Source: Bradyrhizobium jicamae
GTDB lineage: Bacteria; Pseudomonadota; Alphaproteobacteria; Rhizobiales; Xanthobacteraceae
Length of the DNA stretch: 64,000 nucleotides
Direction: 5' to 3'
Assembly: GCF_018130215.1 (NCBI RefSeq)
Contig: NZ_JAFCKQ010000002.1
Location: forward strand, 558,001-622,000
Shown here: in pieces, positions 1 through 7,213 of the stretch
Position numbering within the stretch: position 1 is the first letter of the stretch
Layout of the letters: each line of letters begins with the position of its first letter
Position numbers and translations under genes: made by a program
The notes under the pieces: model-generated
Seen by the model: only the letters and a program-made list of their open reading frames with translations
What the model was told of the DNA's origin: nothing
Databases searched by the model: none

Positions 1-1
1 C

Positions 2-64
2 TTCTATGAGGGCCAGGAATACCTCTATCGCCTGGTCAAGATGCTGGCCGGTGGGAAGGCATGA
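2..64 (+). CDS. C-terminal end of an unidentified protein (truncated by window edge)
   Basis: Reading from base 2 there is an open frame of 20 codons ending in TGA at 62-64; the visible tail is FYEGQEYLYRLVKMLAGGKA. Its last codon and stop overlap the ATGATG start of the aspartate dehydrogenase gene, which is the usual sign of translational coupling within one operon. The fragment is too short to assign a family. The other two forward frames are closed or lack this coupling, so I regard it as the true end of an upstream gene. Confidence 0.55.
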   Translation, partial: FYEGQEYLYRLVKMLAGGKA

Positions 65-876
65 TGGACAAGACAAGGACCCGTGTCGCGGTTGCCGGCC
101 TGGGTGCGATCGGCGCTGATGTCGTCAGGGCGCTCGATCAGGGCATCGAGGGCTTGAGCCTGATTGCGGTGTCCGCGAGCAGCCCGGACAAGCATCGCGG
201 CTGGGTCGCGGGTCTCAAATCTGCGCCAAAGATCGTGCCGATCGACGAACTCGCCGAGGTCGCCGACATCGTGGTCGAATGCGCGCCGAGCAAGGTAGTC
301 CGCTCGATCGTCGCGCCCGTGGTCGAGCGCGGCAAGACTGCGATCGTGCTCAGCGTCGGCGCGCTGTTGCAGAACGAGGACCTCGTCGATCTCGCCAGGG
401 CACATGGCGGCCAGATCATCGTGCCGACCGGCGCGCTGATCGGGCTCGATGCCGTGACCGCAGCGGCGGTCGGCACCATCCATTCGGCAAGGCTCGTGAC
501 ACGCAAGCCGGTCGCGGGGCTGGTCGGCGCGCCGCATCTGGTCGAGAACGACATCCGGATCGAAGGCATCACCGAGCCGCTGCGCATCTTCGAAGGCAGC
601 GCGCGCGAGGCGGCAAGGGGATTTCCGGCCAATCTCAACGTCGCGGTGGCGCTGTCGCTCGCCGGCATCGGCCCCGATCGCACCCGGGTGGAGATCTGGG
701 CCGATCCGACGGTGACGCGCAACACCCATCGGATCGAGGTCGATTCCGATTCCGCGCGGTTCTCGATGATGATCGAGAACATTCCGTCGGAGAACCCGAA
801 GACCGGCCGCATCACCGCGCTGTCAGTCATCGCCTGCCTGCGCAAGCTGCGCGCCTCGCTGCGGATCGGGACCTGA
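61..876 (+). CDS. nadX: Aspartate dehydrogenase (NadX/AspDH family)
   Basis: A 271-residue protein. Family knowledge: AspDH oxidises L-aspartate with NAD(P)+ to iminoaspartate, which can feed quinolinate and NAD synthesis in place of NadB. The N-terminus carries a Rossmann nucleotide-binding stretch (VAVAGLGAIGADVVRAL, about residues 9-25). The central part has the family pattern ending in VLSVGALL (about residues 96-103), and the C-terminal half fits the DUF108 catalytic domain, including NLNVAVALSLAG. Length is typical for the family. ATG61 or ATG64 could be the start; both overlap the upstream stop codon. The nicotinamidase gene follows after 4 nt, so the two NAD-metabolism genes are probably co-transcribed. 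The gene symbol is by family and not proven. Confidence 0.85.
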   Translation: MMDKTRTRVAVAGLGAIGADVVRALDQGIEGLSLIAVSASSPDKHRGWVAGLKSAPKIVPIDELAEVADIVVECAPSKVVRSIVAPVVERGKTAIVLSVGALLQNEDLVDLARAHGGQIIVPTGALIGLDAVTAAAVGTIHSARLVTRKPVAGLVGAPHLVENDIRIEGITEPLRIFEGSAREAARGFPANLNVAVALSLAGIGPDRTRVEIWADPTVTRNTHRIEVDSDSARFSMMIENIPSENPKTGRITALSVIACLRKLRASLRIGT

Positions 877-880
877 GGCG

Positions 881-1501
881 ATGAAGGTCGGGCCCGACGA
901 TCTCCTGCTCATCATCGACGTGCAGAACGATTTCTGCCCGGGCGGAGCGCTGGCGGTCGCCGACGGCGATGGCGTGGTGCCGATCATCAACCGGCTCGCC
1001 GGGCGCTTCGATCACGTCGCGCTGACCCAGGACTGGCACCCGGCGGGCCACAGCTCGTTTGCGTCGTCGCATCCGGGGGCGGCGCCGTTCTCGATGGTCA
1101 CGATGCCCTACGGCCAGCAGACGCTGTGGCCGGATCACTGCATCCAGGGCACGCCGGGCGCCGCGTTCCATCCGGGGCTTGCAACCGACAGGGCCGAACT
1201 CGTCATCCGCAAGGGCTTTCGTGCGGCGATCGATTCCTACTCGGCGTTCTTCGAGAACGACCGGACAACCCCGACAGGGCTTGCCGGATATTTGCGCGAG
1301 CGCGGCCTCAAACGCGTCGTGATGGCGGGGCTCGCGACCGATTACTGCGTTCAGTATTCGGCGCTGGATGCGCTGCGGCTCGGCTTCGAGACGATCGTGG
1401 TGCTGTCGGGCTGCCGCGCCATTGATCTGGCGGGCTCGCTTGTGGCTGCCACCAAGGCGATGGCGGAGGCAGGTGTCGAATTGGTGGAGGGCATCGTTTG
1501 A
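881..1501 (+). CDS. pncA: Nicotinamidase
   Basis: A 206-residue isochorismatase-fold amidohydrolase that converts nicotinamide to nicotinic acid in NAD salvage. The N-terminal LLIIDVQNDFCPGGALAV contains the catalytic Asp of IDVQNDF. The metal-binding segment LTQDWHPAGHSSFAS follows, and ATDYCVQYSALDA near residue 155 supplies the nucleophilic Cys. Length and motif order match PncA. It starts 4 nt after the aspartate dehydrogenase stop, so the pair forms an NAD-supply unit. The 87 nt to the next gene contain a TTGACA-like hexamer at 1532, but no convincing -10 at normal spacing. Confidence 0.93.
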   Translation: MKVGPDDLLLIIDVQNDFCPGGALAVADGDGVVPIINRLAGRFDHVALTQDWHPAGHSSFASSHPGAAPFSMVTMPYGQQTLWPDHCIQGTPGAAFHPGLATDRAELVIRKGFRAAIDSYSAFFENDRTTPTGLAGYLRERGLKRVVMAGLATDYCVQYSALDALRLGFETIVVLSGCRAIDLAGSLVAATKAMAEAGVELVEGIV

Positions 1502-1588
1502 GTGCTGTCGAATGTGGGCAAAACCATTGTTTTGACAGGTCTTTTGTTCTAATCCCCGGCTGTTGACGTTCAATTGCGCGGAGATTTC

Positions 1589-2575
1589 GTGTCGGGACAG
1601 GCTTTACGGATTGGCACGCGCAAGAGCGCGATGGCGCTGGCGCAGACCGACGAGGTCGCGCGGCTGCTGCGTGCGTCGGCGCCGGAGCTTGCCGTCGAGG
1701 TCGTCAAGTTCGAGACGCGCGGCGACCAGGACCAGACCAGCAAGCTGCTCCGTCACGGCGGCAAGGGCGGCGCTTTCGTTGCCGAGATCCGCGAGGCGAT
1801 GCGATCAGGCACGCTGCAGGCCGCCATGCATTCGCTGAAGGACGTGCCGGGCAATGAGGAGACGCCAGGCCTCGTGCTCGCGGCGCTGCTGGCGCGGGAT
1901 GCGGCGAACGACTCGCTCGTGCTGCGGCCGGGCCTCTCGCTGGAGACCTTCCGCACATCGCGCGGCAAGGGCTTCATGATCGGCACCAATGCGGTGCGCC
2001 GTGCAGCCTATCTGCGCCGGCTGTTTCCGGAAGCCGTCGTGATCCATTACCGCGGCGCTGCCGACACGAGGATCGCAAAGCTCGATCGCGGCGACAGGCA
2101 GCGGCTGCCCGGTGGCGGCGAGGTCGGGCCGGCCGACGCGCTGGTGATGGCGCGCTCCGGGCTCGAGCGGATCGGCATGACCGCGCGTATCGCGCATGAT
2201 TTCTCGGTCGACGAGATGCTGCCCGCCGTCGGCCAGGGCATCGTCGCGGTCGAATGCGTCGAGATCGACTGGGCGACGCGCGCGCGGCTCGCGGCAATCG
2301 ACAACGCAGCGTCGCGGCTCAGCGCGGAAGCCGAGCGCGAGGTCCTGTGGGTGCTCAACGGCCATTGCAATTCGCCGATCGCTGGCCACGCGACGCTGGC
2401 AGGGAGCGAGATGACCTTGCGCGCCTCGGTGCTCGACGAAGCCGGCGACCGCTTCATCGAGGTGTCGCGCCGCGGTACGGCGGATCGTCCCCGCGAGCTA
2501 GGCCGCGCCGTCGGAATGGAGCTGCTGGAGAAGGGCGCCGGCGAGATCATCGCCCGCACAAGGCCGGAGGAATAG
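1589..2575 (+). CDS. hemC: Hydroxymethylbilane synthase-like protein (divergent HemC)
   Basis: A 328-residue porphobilinogen deaminase family protein, which in tetrapyrrole synthesis joins four porphobilinogens into hydroxymethylbilane. I chose GTG1589 because GGAG lies 5 nt upstream; an in-frame TTG at 1574 is less good. Key residues are kept: Arg11 in RIGTRKS, the KDVP loop (84-87), the catalytic Asp at 108 (ANDSLVL), the Arg pair 137/138, Arg155 and Arg161, and the dipyrromethane cofactor Cys260 in NGHCNSPIAG. It is unusual because the near-invariant GTSSLRRQ motif reads GTNAVRRA, RGNVDTR reads RGAADTR, and a glycine-rich insertion of about a dozen residues lies around 168-181. It may be a second HemC beside a canonical copy elsewhere. 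It converges on the DUF1045 gene with only 3 nt between the two stop codons. Confidence 0.85.
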   Translation: MSGQALRIGTRKSAMALAQTDEVARLLRASAPELAVEVVKFETRGDQDQTSKLLRHGGKGGAFVAEIREAMRSGTLQAAMHSLKDVPGNEETPGLVLAALLARDAANDSLVLRPGLSLETFRTSRGKGFMIGTNAVRRAAYLRRLFPEAVVIHYRGAADTRIAKLDRGDRQRLPGGGEVGPADALVMARSGLERIGMTARIAHDFSVDEMLPAVGQGIVAVECVEIDWATRARLAAIDNAASRLSAEAEREVLWVLNGHCNSPIAGHATLAGSEMTLRASVLDEAGDRFIEVSRRGTADRPRELGRAVGMELLEKGAGEIIARTRPEE

Positions 2576-2578
2576 AGG

Positions 2579-3268
2579 TCAGGCGCGCAGCCGCCAGCTG
2601 CCGATGATGCGGAAGCGCGAAGCGGCGTCGTCCTGCTTGAACAGTGCAATGCGATCGATCGCGATGGTCTTGAGCTCGAGCGCCGCGAATCGTTCGCGCA
2701 GCCATGCGATGACCGTGCCGCGCCGCTCGTCGCCGAGCCGTCCCGTGAGCGTCATGTGGAAACGGAATTCCTCCATGACGTAGGGATAGCCCCAGCGATC
2801 GAGATACTCGCGTTGCCGCTCGCTGAGCCCAGCCGGATTGCGCCGCGCGCGATCGTCGGGCGAGAGCGGCGGACGGAAGCAGTCGAACTCCCTGACGCAG
2901 TCGGCGGCGAGTTGCCGGAGCGCGTCCGAGCCTCGGGCCGGAATGACCGCGATGAAGCCGCTGATGGCGTCCACGACCGGCTCGATCACCGGGATCGGCC
3001 GCGCGCGGCCGGCGAAGGCGGCGCAGGCGTCGGTGAGGTCCGCTTCGCGGGTGCCGTCGGCGAGCGCGATCGGCGCCTTCAGCGTGGCGTGAAAGCCGTA
3101 TTTGCGCGGATCCTGCGTCAGCTCGCGCCAGTCCGGCGCGACGCCGTCGGGAAATTGCAGATCGCGGCCGTCGGCGGCATCGTAGCCGAGCATGGTCGAG
3201 CCGAAGCGGTGCAGCGCGCTGTCCGGCGGCGGCGCGTAGTAGATCGCATAACGCGGATGATTTGCCAT
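2579..3268 (-). CDS. DUF1045 / 2H-phosphoesterase-like phosphonate operon protein
   Basis: A 229-residue protein of the family annotated as a putative phosphonate metabolism protein (TIGR03223/DUF1045). Two HxT motifs, KYGFHATLKAP (about residues 57-67) and FRFHMTLTGR (about 178-187), are the paired catalytic signatures of 2H phosphoesterases, which open cyclic phosphates or act on 2'-5' linkages. It is the last gene of a minus-strand operon, 21 nt behind the PhnM paralogue. No phnP (5-phosphoribosyl 1,2-cyclic phosphate phosphodiesterase) is found in this otherwise complete C-P lyase locus. Inference: this protein could take over that step. It has no signal peptide and should be cytoplasmic. 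Confidence 0.82.
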   Translation of the reverse strand: MANHPRYAIYYAPPPDSALHRFGSTMLGYDAADGRDLQFPDGVAPDWRELTQDPRKYGFHATLKAPIALADGTREADLTDACAAFAGRARPIPVIEPVVDAISGFIAVIPARGSDALRQLAADCVREFDCFRPPLSPDDRARRNPAGLSERQREYLDRWGYPYVMEEFRFHMTLTGRLGDERRGTVIAWLRERFAALELKTIAIDRIALFKQDDAASRFRIIGSWRLRA

Positions 3269-3289
3269 GATCGTCAGAATAGAGCCGCG

Positions 3290-4462
3290 TTACGCCGTCG
3301 CAACCGTCTTGCGCGGCGCGGGCGAATGGACGAGGCGGCTGGCATCGGTCAGATGCACCAGCCGTCCGGCGGCGATGACGGCAACGACGCGCGGCCGCAG
3401 CGGCACCTTGTCATCGATGATGATGATGTCGGCGCGGCGGCCGGTGGCGAGCACGCCGCGATCCTCGAGGCCAGCGGCGCGGGCCGGCGCCGCCGAGATC
3501 AGGTCCCACGCTCTGGCGAGCGGCAGGATGCCGTCGGCGGCGAGGCGGAAGGCCGCGAGCAGCTGCGCCGGATAGTAGTAGTCCGAGGCGAGCACCGAGC
3601 AGAGTCCCTTGGCGATCATGTCGGAGGCTCTGGTCCAGCCGGTATGGCTGCCGCCACGCACCACGTTGGGGGCGCCGAACACGATGAAGTCGCCGGCCGC
3701 GACCGCATCGCGCGCAGTCTCCTCGTTGACCGGGAATTCGGCGATAACCGCGCCGAGTGCGCGAAACTCCCGACGCATCGTCGGGCTGTTGTCGTCATGC
3801 GAGAGCATGCGGATGTTGGCCGCACGCGCGGCAGCCGCCAGACGCGCGATCGAGGCCGGGACATCGGGGCGGCGCGCAACCACCTTGTCGAGCAGCTGAT
3901 TGAAGGCTTCCGCCGAGAGGCCGGCGCGATCGGCCAATTGGCCTCGCTTGGTCGGCTTGACGTTGCTATGGTCGTTGAACGCGAACAGATCGATGCGGCC
4001 TTCGGTGAGCCATTGCGTGATCTCGACTTCGGCCTCGAGATTGTGGGTCTCGTGGCGCAGATGGAAGCGTGTGTCGGCGGCGAGCTGCGGCCGCATCGCC
4101 TCGATCGTATCGAGCAGCTTCCGCGCGTTGTCGGCGCTGCGCAAGCCGGGCTCCCATGACCAGGTGGTGCCGTGGAATACGGTCGTGATGCCGTTGGCGA
4201 TCGCCTGGCGGTCGCTGTCGACCAGCGCTACGTCGATCGGGAAGTCGACGCCGGGGCGCGGCATCATCTGCCGCTCGAACGCGTCGCCATGCAGGTCGAC
4301 GATGCCCGGCAGCACCAGCAGTCCGCTCGCATTGACATGGAGCGCGGCGCGGCCCTGCTCGGCGTCGAGCGCGCCGATGTCACGGCCCGACGTGCGCAGC
4401 GACGTTTCGGTGAACTCGCCGTCGACCAGCGATCGTCCGCTCTCGATGAAAATGTCGGTCAC
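3290..4462 (-). CDS. phnM: PhnM-like amidohydrolase, divergent paralogue (PhnM1)
   Basis: A 390-residue amidohydrolase of the alpha-D-ribose 1-methylphosphonate 5-triphosphate diphosphatase family, which removes diphosphate before C-P cleavage. Visible family marks are LPGIVDLHGD (His58, Asp60), SHDDNSP, GAPNVVRGGSHTG and the SDYYYPAQLL segment. It differs from the second PhnM at 14389: HTDHLE reads HGDAFE, SLMDHTPGQRQF reads FNDHSNVKPTKR, and the loop holding RDYYRGKGGG is reorganised. The GTG start overlaps the stop of the upstream transferase gene by 4 nt (GTGA), so translation is probably coupled. It could act on a different substrate or serve as a second copy of the same activity. Confidence 0.88.
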   Translation of the reverse strand: MTDIFIESGRSLVDGEFTETSLRTSGRDIGALDAEQGRAALHVNASGLLVLPGIVDLHGDAFERQMMPRPGVDFPIDVALVDSDRQAIANGITTVFHGTTWSWEPGLRSADNARKLLDTIEAMRPQLAADTRFHLRHETHNLEAEVEITQWLTEGRIDLFAFNDHSNVKPTKRGQLADRAGLSAEAFNQLLDKVVARRPDVPASIARLAAAARAANIRMLSHDDNSPTMRREFRALGAVIAEFPVNEETARDAVAAGDFIVFGAPNVVRGGSHTGWTRASDMIAKGLCSVLASDYYYPAQLLAAFRLAADGILPLARAWDLISAAPARAAGLEDRGVLATGRRADIIIIDDKVPLRPRVVAVIAAGRLVHLTDASRLVHSPAPRKTVATA

Positions 4463-5118
4463 GATGCGGCACTCCGCTGTTTGTCATGCGATCGGGCCGA
4501 AACCCCGGCCTCGTATCTGTCGAGAAAGTCTTCCACCGAAAGCCTGCGGAAATCGGGCAAGGCGCGGCGAAGCGTCTCATGATCCCAATCCCACCACGCC
4601 AGCGCGGTGAGGCGTTCGGCGACGGCTTCCGAGAAGCGCCGCTTGATCGGCTTCGCCGGATTGCCCCCTACGATAGTATAGGCCGGCACGTCCCTGGTCA
4701 CGATCGCGCCGGCCGCGATGACCGATCCGGTGCCGATGTTGCGGCCCGGCAGGACCACCGCGCCATGACCGACCCAGACGTCATGGCCGATATGCACGCG
4801 GTGCGCACGTCGCCAGTCGAAGAACTCGGTGTCGTCGCGCTCGCCGGGAAAATAGGCACTGGCGCGGTAGGTGAAATGCGCCTGCGTTGCGCGGTGCATC
4901 GGATGATTCCCGGGATTGATCCGCGTCATCGCCGCGATCGAGCAGAATTTTCCGATTTGCGTGTAGGTGATCTGGCTGTCGTTCACGACGTAGGAATAGT
5001 CATCCATGCTGACTTCGAGCAGTATGGTGCGGGCGCCAACTTCGGTGTAGGCGCCGAGCTTGCTCTCGCGCACCGACGCAGTGGGGTCGATGGTGGGTAC
5101 GACCGCGAGCGCCTTCAT
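4459..5118 (-). CDS. Hexapeptide-repeat (LbH) transferase of phosphonate loci
   Basis: A 219-residue left-handed beta-helix acyltransferase. The imperfect hexapeptide repeats run from IDPTASVRESKLGAYTEVG through IGHDVWVGHGAVVLPG to the C-terminal VIAAGAIVTRDVPAYTIVGG, and the NPAKPIKRRF end is typical of CatB/LacA-like acetyltransferases. Family knowledge: a distinct branch of this fold (TIGR03308 type) is found in phosphonate operons, but its substrate is not established. The start ATG5118 (MKALAV) is chosen because GGGAG sits 7 nt upstream; in-frame ATG5136 and longer starts lack this. It is the first gene of the minus-strand operon, downstream of three PhoB half-sites at 5177-5205. It may acylate an aminoalkylphosphonate or a pathway intermediate; this is inference. 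Confidence 0.83.
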   Translation of the reverse strand: MKALAVVPTIDPTASVRESKLGAYTEVGARTILLEVSMDDYSYVVNDSQITYTQIGKFCSIAAMTRINPGNHPMHRATQAHFTYRASAYFPGERDDTEFFDWRRAHRVHIGHDVWVGHGAVVLPGRNIGTGSVIAAGAIVTRDVPAYTIVGGNPAKPIKRRFSEAVAERLTALAWWDWDHETLRRALPDFRRLSVEDFLDRYEAGVSARSHDKQRSAAS

Positions 5119-5176
5119 TATTGTCTCCCGATTCATCGTGGCTTCAAACGGAGTGCGCCCCTCATCCGAGCGCTTG

Positions 5177-5205
5177 ATGACAGCATCATGACGTTGCGAT
5201 GACGG
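5177..5205 (-). promoter_or_regulatory. PhoB box, three direct half-sites (minus strand)
   Basis: Read on the minus strand, the sequence is CCGTCAT, 4 nt, ACGTCAT, 4 nt, CTGTCAT. The half-sites repeat every 11 bp, and each matches the CTGTCAT consensus in at least five of seven positions, the last one perfectly. The site lies 59 nt upstream of the transferase start codon, suited to activating the transferase-phnM1-DUF1045 operon under phosphate starvation. Half-site identity and phasing are seen directly; binding is inferred. Confidence 0.75.
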
Positions 5206-5244
5206 CAAGGGTCGGGTGTGGACGATTGCCGCACCGCACCGGCG

Positions 5245-5262
5245 TCGTCACATAACTGTAAA
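5245..5262 (+). promoter_or_regulatory. PhoB box upstream of phnC
   Basis: TCGTCAC, 4 nt, CTGTAAA gives two half-sites at 11-bp phasing on the plus strand. The core GTCA is intact in the first and CTGT in the second. It ends 47 nt before the phnC start codon, and a weak -10-like GATAGC follows at 5271. Together with the minus-strand box at 5177-5205 it makes this a bidirectional phosphate-responsive promoter region. It is weaker than the other two boxes. Confidence 0.55.
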
Positions 5263-5309
5263 ACACCGGGGATAGCGATGGCCCAAGCGTGACGCGGTTG
5301 GAGCATTGC

Positions 5310-6125
5310 ATGCTGGTGGTGGAAGGTTTGACGTGCCGCTTTGGCACAAAAGCCGCGGTCGACAACGCGTCCTTTTCGATCGCGCCCGGCAGCTTCGTCG
5401 GCGTGATCGGCCGCTCAGGCGCCGGCAAGTCGACCCTGCTCCGGATGATCAACCGTCTCGCCGATCCGACCTCCGGCCGTATCCTGTTCGAGGGCACCGA
5501 CGTCACCGCGCTGCACGGCAAGGCGCTGCGGCAGTGGCGGGCACGCTCGGCGATGATCTTCCAGCAATTCAACCTGGTCGGCCGGCTCGATGTGCTGACC
5601 AACGTGCTGATGGGCCGGCTCGCCGGGATCCCGTCGTGGCGCTCGCTTGCACAGATGTGGCCGGAGCAGGACAGGGCGCTGGCGATGTCCGCACTCGAGC
5701 AGTTCGACATCGCGCAGCTCGCCGCGCAGCGCGCCGATCAGCTCTCCGGCGGCCAGCAGCAGCGCGTCGCGATCGCCCGCGCGCTGGTGCAGGAGCCTGA
5801 TATCATCCTCGCCGACGAGCCGATCGCCTCGCTCGATCCGCGCAACACCAAGATCGTGATGGATGCGCTGCTGCGCATCAACAAGCATTTCGGCATCACG
5901 GTGCTCTGCAATCTGCACTCGCTCGATCTGGCACGGACCTATTGCGACCGCCTGATCGGCATGGCCGCGGGCCGCGTCGTGTTCGACGGCGCGCCTGCGA
6001 CGCTGACTGACCATGTCGCCCGCGAGCTCTACGACCTCGAGGCCAATGACGTCATCGGCGCGGCGCCGTTGCCGGTGCCCGACGGCGCAACCGCTCCGGC
6101 GCTCCGCACCGCAGCCGCGGCCTGA
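5310..6125 (+). CDS. phnC: Phosphonate ABC transporter ATP-binding protein
   Basis: A 271-residue ABC ATPase that powers phosphonate import with PhnD and PhnE. Walker A GRSGAGKS (residues 34-41), signature [15 protein letters not shown], Walker B IILADEP and the H-loop in [10 protein letters not shown] are all present. The N-terminal [20 protein letters not shown] is typical of PhnC. The start ATG5310 has GGAG 6 nt upstream; a GTG at 5289 would add seven residues without a ribosome binding site. A PhoB-like box lies just upstream. phnD follows after 77 nt, a gap containing a long-range 7-bp inverted repeat (GTTGGAC at 6128 with GTCCAAC at 6169). Confidence 0.96.
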   Translation: MLVVEGLTCRFGTKAAVDNASFSIAPGSFVGVIGRSGAGKSTLLRMINRLADPTSGRILFEGTDVTALHGKALRQWRARSAMIFQQFNLVGRLDVLTNVLMGRLAGIPSWRSLAQMWPEQDRALAMSALEQFDIAQLAAQRADQLSGGQQQRVAIARALVQEPDIILADEPIASLDPRNTKIVMDALLRINKHFGITVLCNLHSLDLARTYCDRLIGMAAGRVVFDGAPATLTDHVARELYDLEANDVIGAAPLPVPDGATAPALRTAAAA

Positions 6126-6202
6126 GCGTTGGACATTTCCGTTTCCAGGCGGCCGGGCATTTCGTCCGGTCCAACAGGCGTAACCACGCAAGAGGGGTAA
6201 TC

Positions 6203-7132
6203 ATGATCACTCGTCGCATCGTTCTGGCTGGCGCTGCCGCGCTGGCGTTTGCCGGCTCCGCTTCGGCCGAAGACTGGAAGACCAAGTATCCGGAGATCAC
6301 CTTCGCCGTGATCCCGGCCGAGAATGGCTCCGGCGTGACCGAGCGCTACGGGCCGTTCGTGGACTATCTGTCGAAGGAACTCGGCATCAAGGTGACCCTG
6401 CGCGTCGCGAACGACTACGCCGCCGTGATCGAAGGCCAGCGCGCCGGCAACATCCACATCGGCTATTACGGTCCGGCGTCGTTTGCCCGCGCCCGCCTCA
6501 CCGGCGTCAAGACCGACGCCTTCGTGATCGACGTCAATGCCGACGGCTCGAAAGGCTATTATTCGGTGTTCTACGTGCTCGCCAAGAGCCCGTACCAGAA
6601 GATCGAGGACCTCAAGGGCAAGAACCTCGGCCTGGTCGACCCGAACTCGACCTCCGGCAACAACATGCCGCGCTTCAAGCTGAACGCGATGGGCATCGAT
6701 CCGGACGCCTATTTCTCCAAGGTGATCTTCACCGGCAGCCACGAGAACGCCGTCCTGGCGCTGGCGCAGGGCACCGTCGACGTCGCCGCCAACTGGTGGA
6801 ACGCCGACGACGATTCGAACCTCACCCGCATGCTCAACAAGAACATGGTGAAGTCGAGCGACGGTACGCCGCTCAAGAAAGAAGACTTCCGCATCATCGT
6901 GAAGTCCGACCTCATCATCAACTCGCCCTATGCCTATCTCGAGAGCCTTCCGGACGACATGAAGGCGGCGATCAAGCAGGCCTTCCTCGATGCCGCCAAG
7001 AAGGATCCGGAGGCGTTCAAGAAGCTCTCCGACGGCAAGAACCTGCCATGGCAGCCGATCACCAACGCCGACTACGACAAGACCATCGAGTTGATCAAGT
7101 TCGTCGACAATCTGCGCAAGAAGGCGTCCTGA
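6203..7132 (+). CDS. phnD: Phosphonate ABC transporter periplasmic binding protein
   Basis: A 309-residue phosphonate-binding protein. The N-terminus has a short Sec signal (MITRR, hydrophobic stretch, SASA) with likely cleavage after residue 22. The mature part shows the PhnD family pattern: FAVIPAENGSGVTERYGPFVDYLSK near the start, IGYYGPASFARA (about residues 87-98), LGLVDPNSTSGNNMPR around 150 and AANWWNADDDS around 195. A strong ribosome binding site (AAGAGGGG) precedes ATG. An intrinsic terminator follows directly, before phnE1, so this gene is likely expressed above the permease genes. Confidence 0.97.
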   Translation: MITRRIVLAGAAALAFAGSASAEDWKTKYPEITFAVIPAENGSGVTERYGPFVDYLSKELGIKVTLRVANDYAAVIEGQRAGNIHIGYYGPASFARARLTGVKTDAFVIDVNADGSKGYYSVFYVLAKSPYQKIEDLKGKNLGLVDPNSTSGNNMPRFKLNAMGIDPDAYFSKVIFTGSHENAVLALAQGTVDVAANWWNADDDSNLTRMLNKNMVKSSDGTPLKKEDFRIIVKSDLIINSPYAYLESLPDDMKAAIKQAFLDAAKKDPEAFKKLSDGKNLPWQPITNADYDKTIELIKFVDNLRKKAS

Positions 7133-7152
7133 TCGATCGACGTCATCGAATT

Positions 7153-7180
7153 GGGCCGGGTTCGTTAACCCGGCCCTTTT
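7153..7180 (+). terminator. Intrinsic terminator/attenuator between phnD and phnE1
   Basis: A 10-bp perfect GC-rich stem (GGGCCGGGTT with AACCCGGCCC), a CGTT tetraloop and a TTTT tail. It lies 20 nt behind the phnD stop and 33 nt before the phnE1 start, inside what should be one operon. It probably allows partial read-through and also protects the phnCD mRNA 3' end. Confidence 0.85.
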
Positions 7181-7213
7181 CCGTTCAACCCCGAGGCAGA
7201 CTGGTTCGCACCG

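Noticed and set aside
22..729. Long minus-strand open frame opposite the aspartate dehydrogenase gene
   Set aside because: High GC content opens antisense frames; its product is Arg/Asp/His-rich with no domain pattern, while the plus-strand frame has clear motifs.
1532..1553. Promoter with TTGACA and TCTAAT before hemC
   Set aside because: The spacing is only 10 nt, too short for a sigma-70 promoter.
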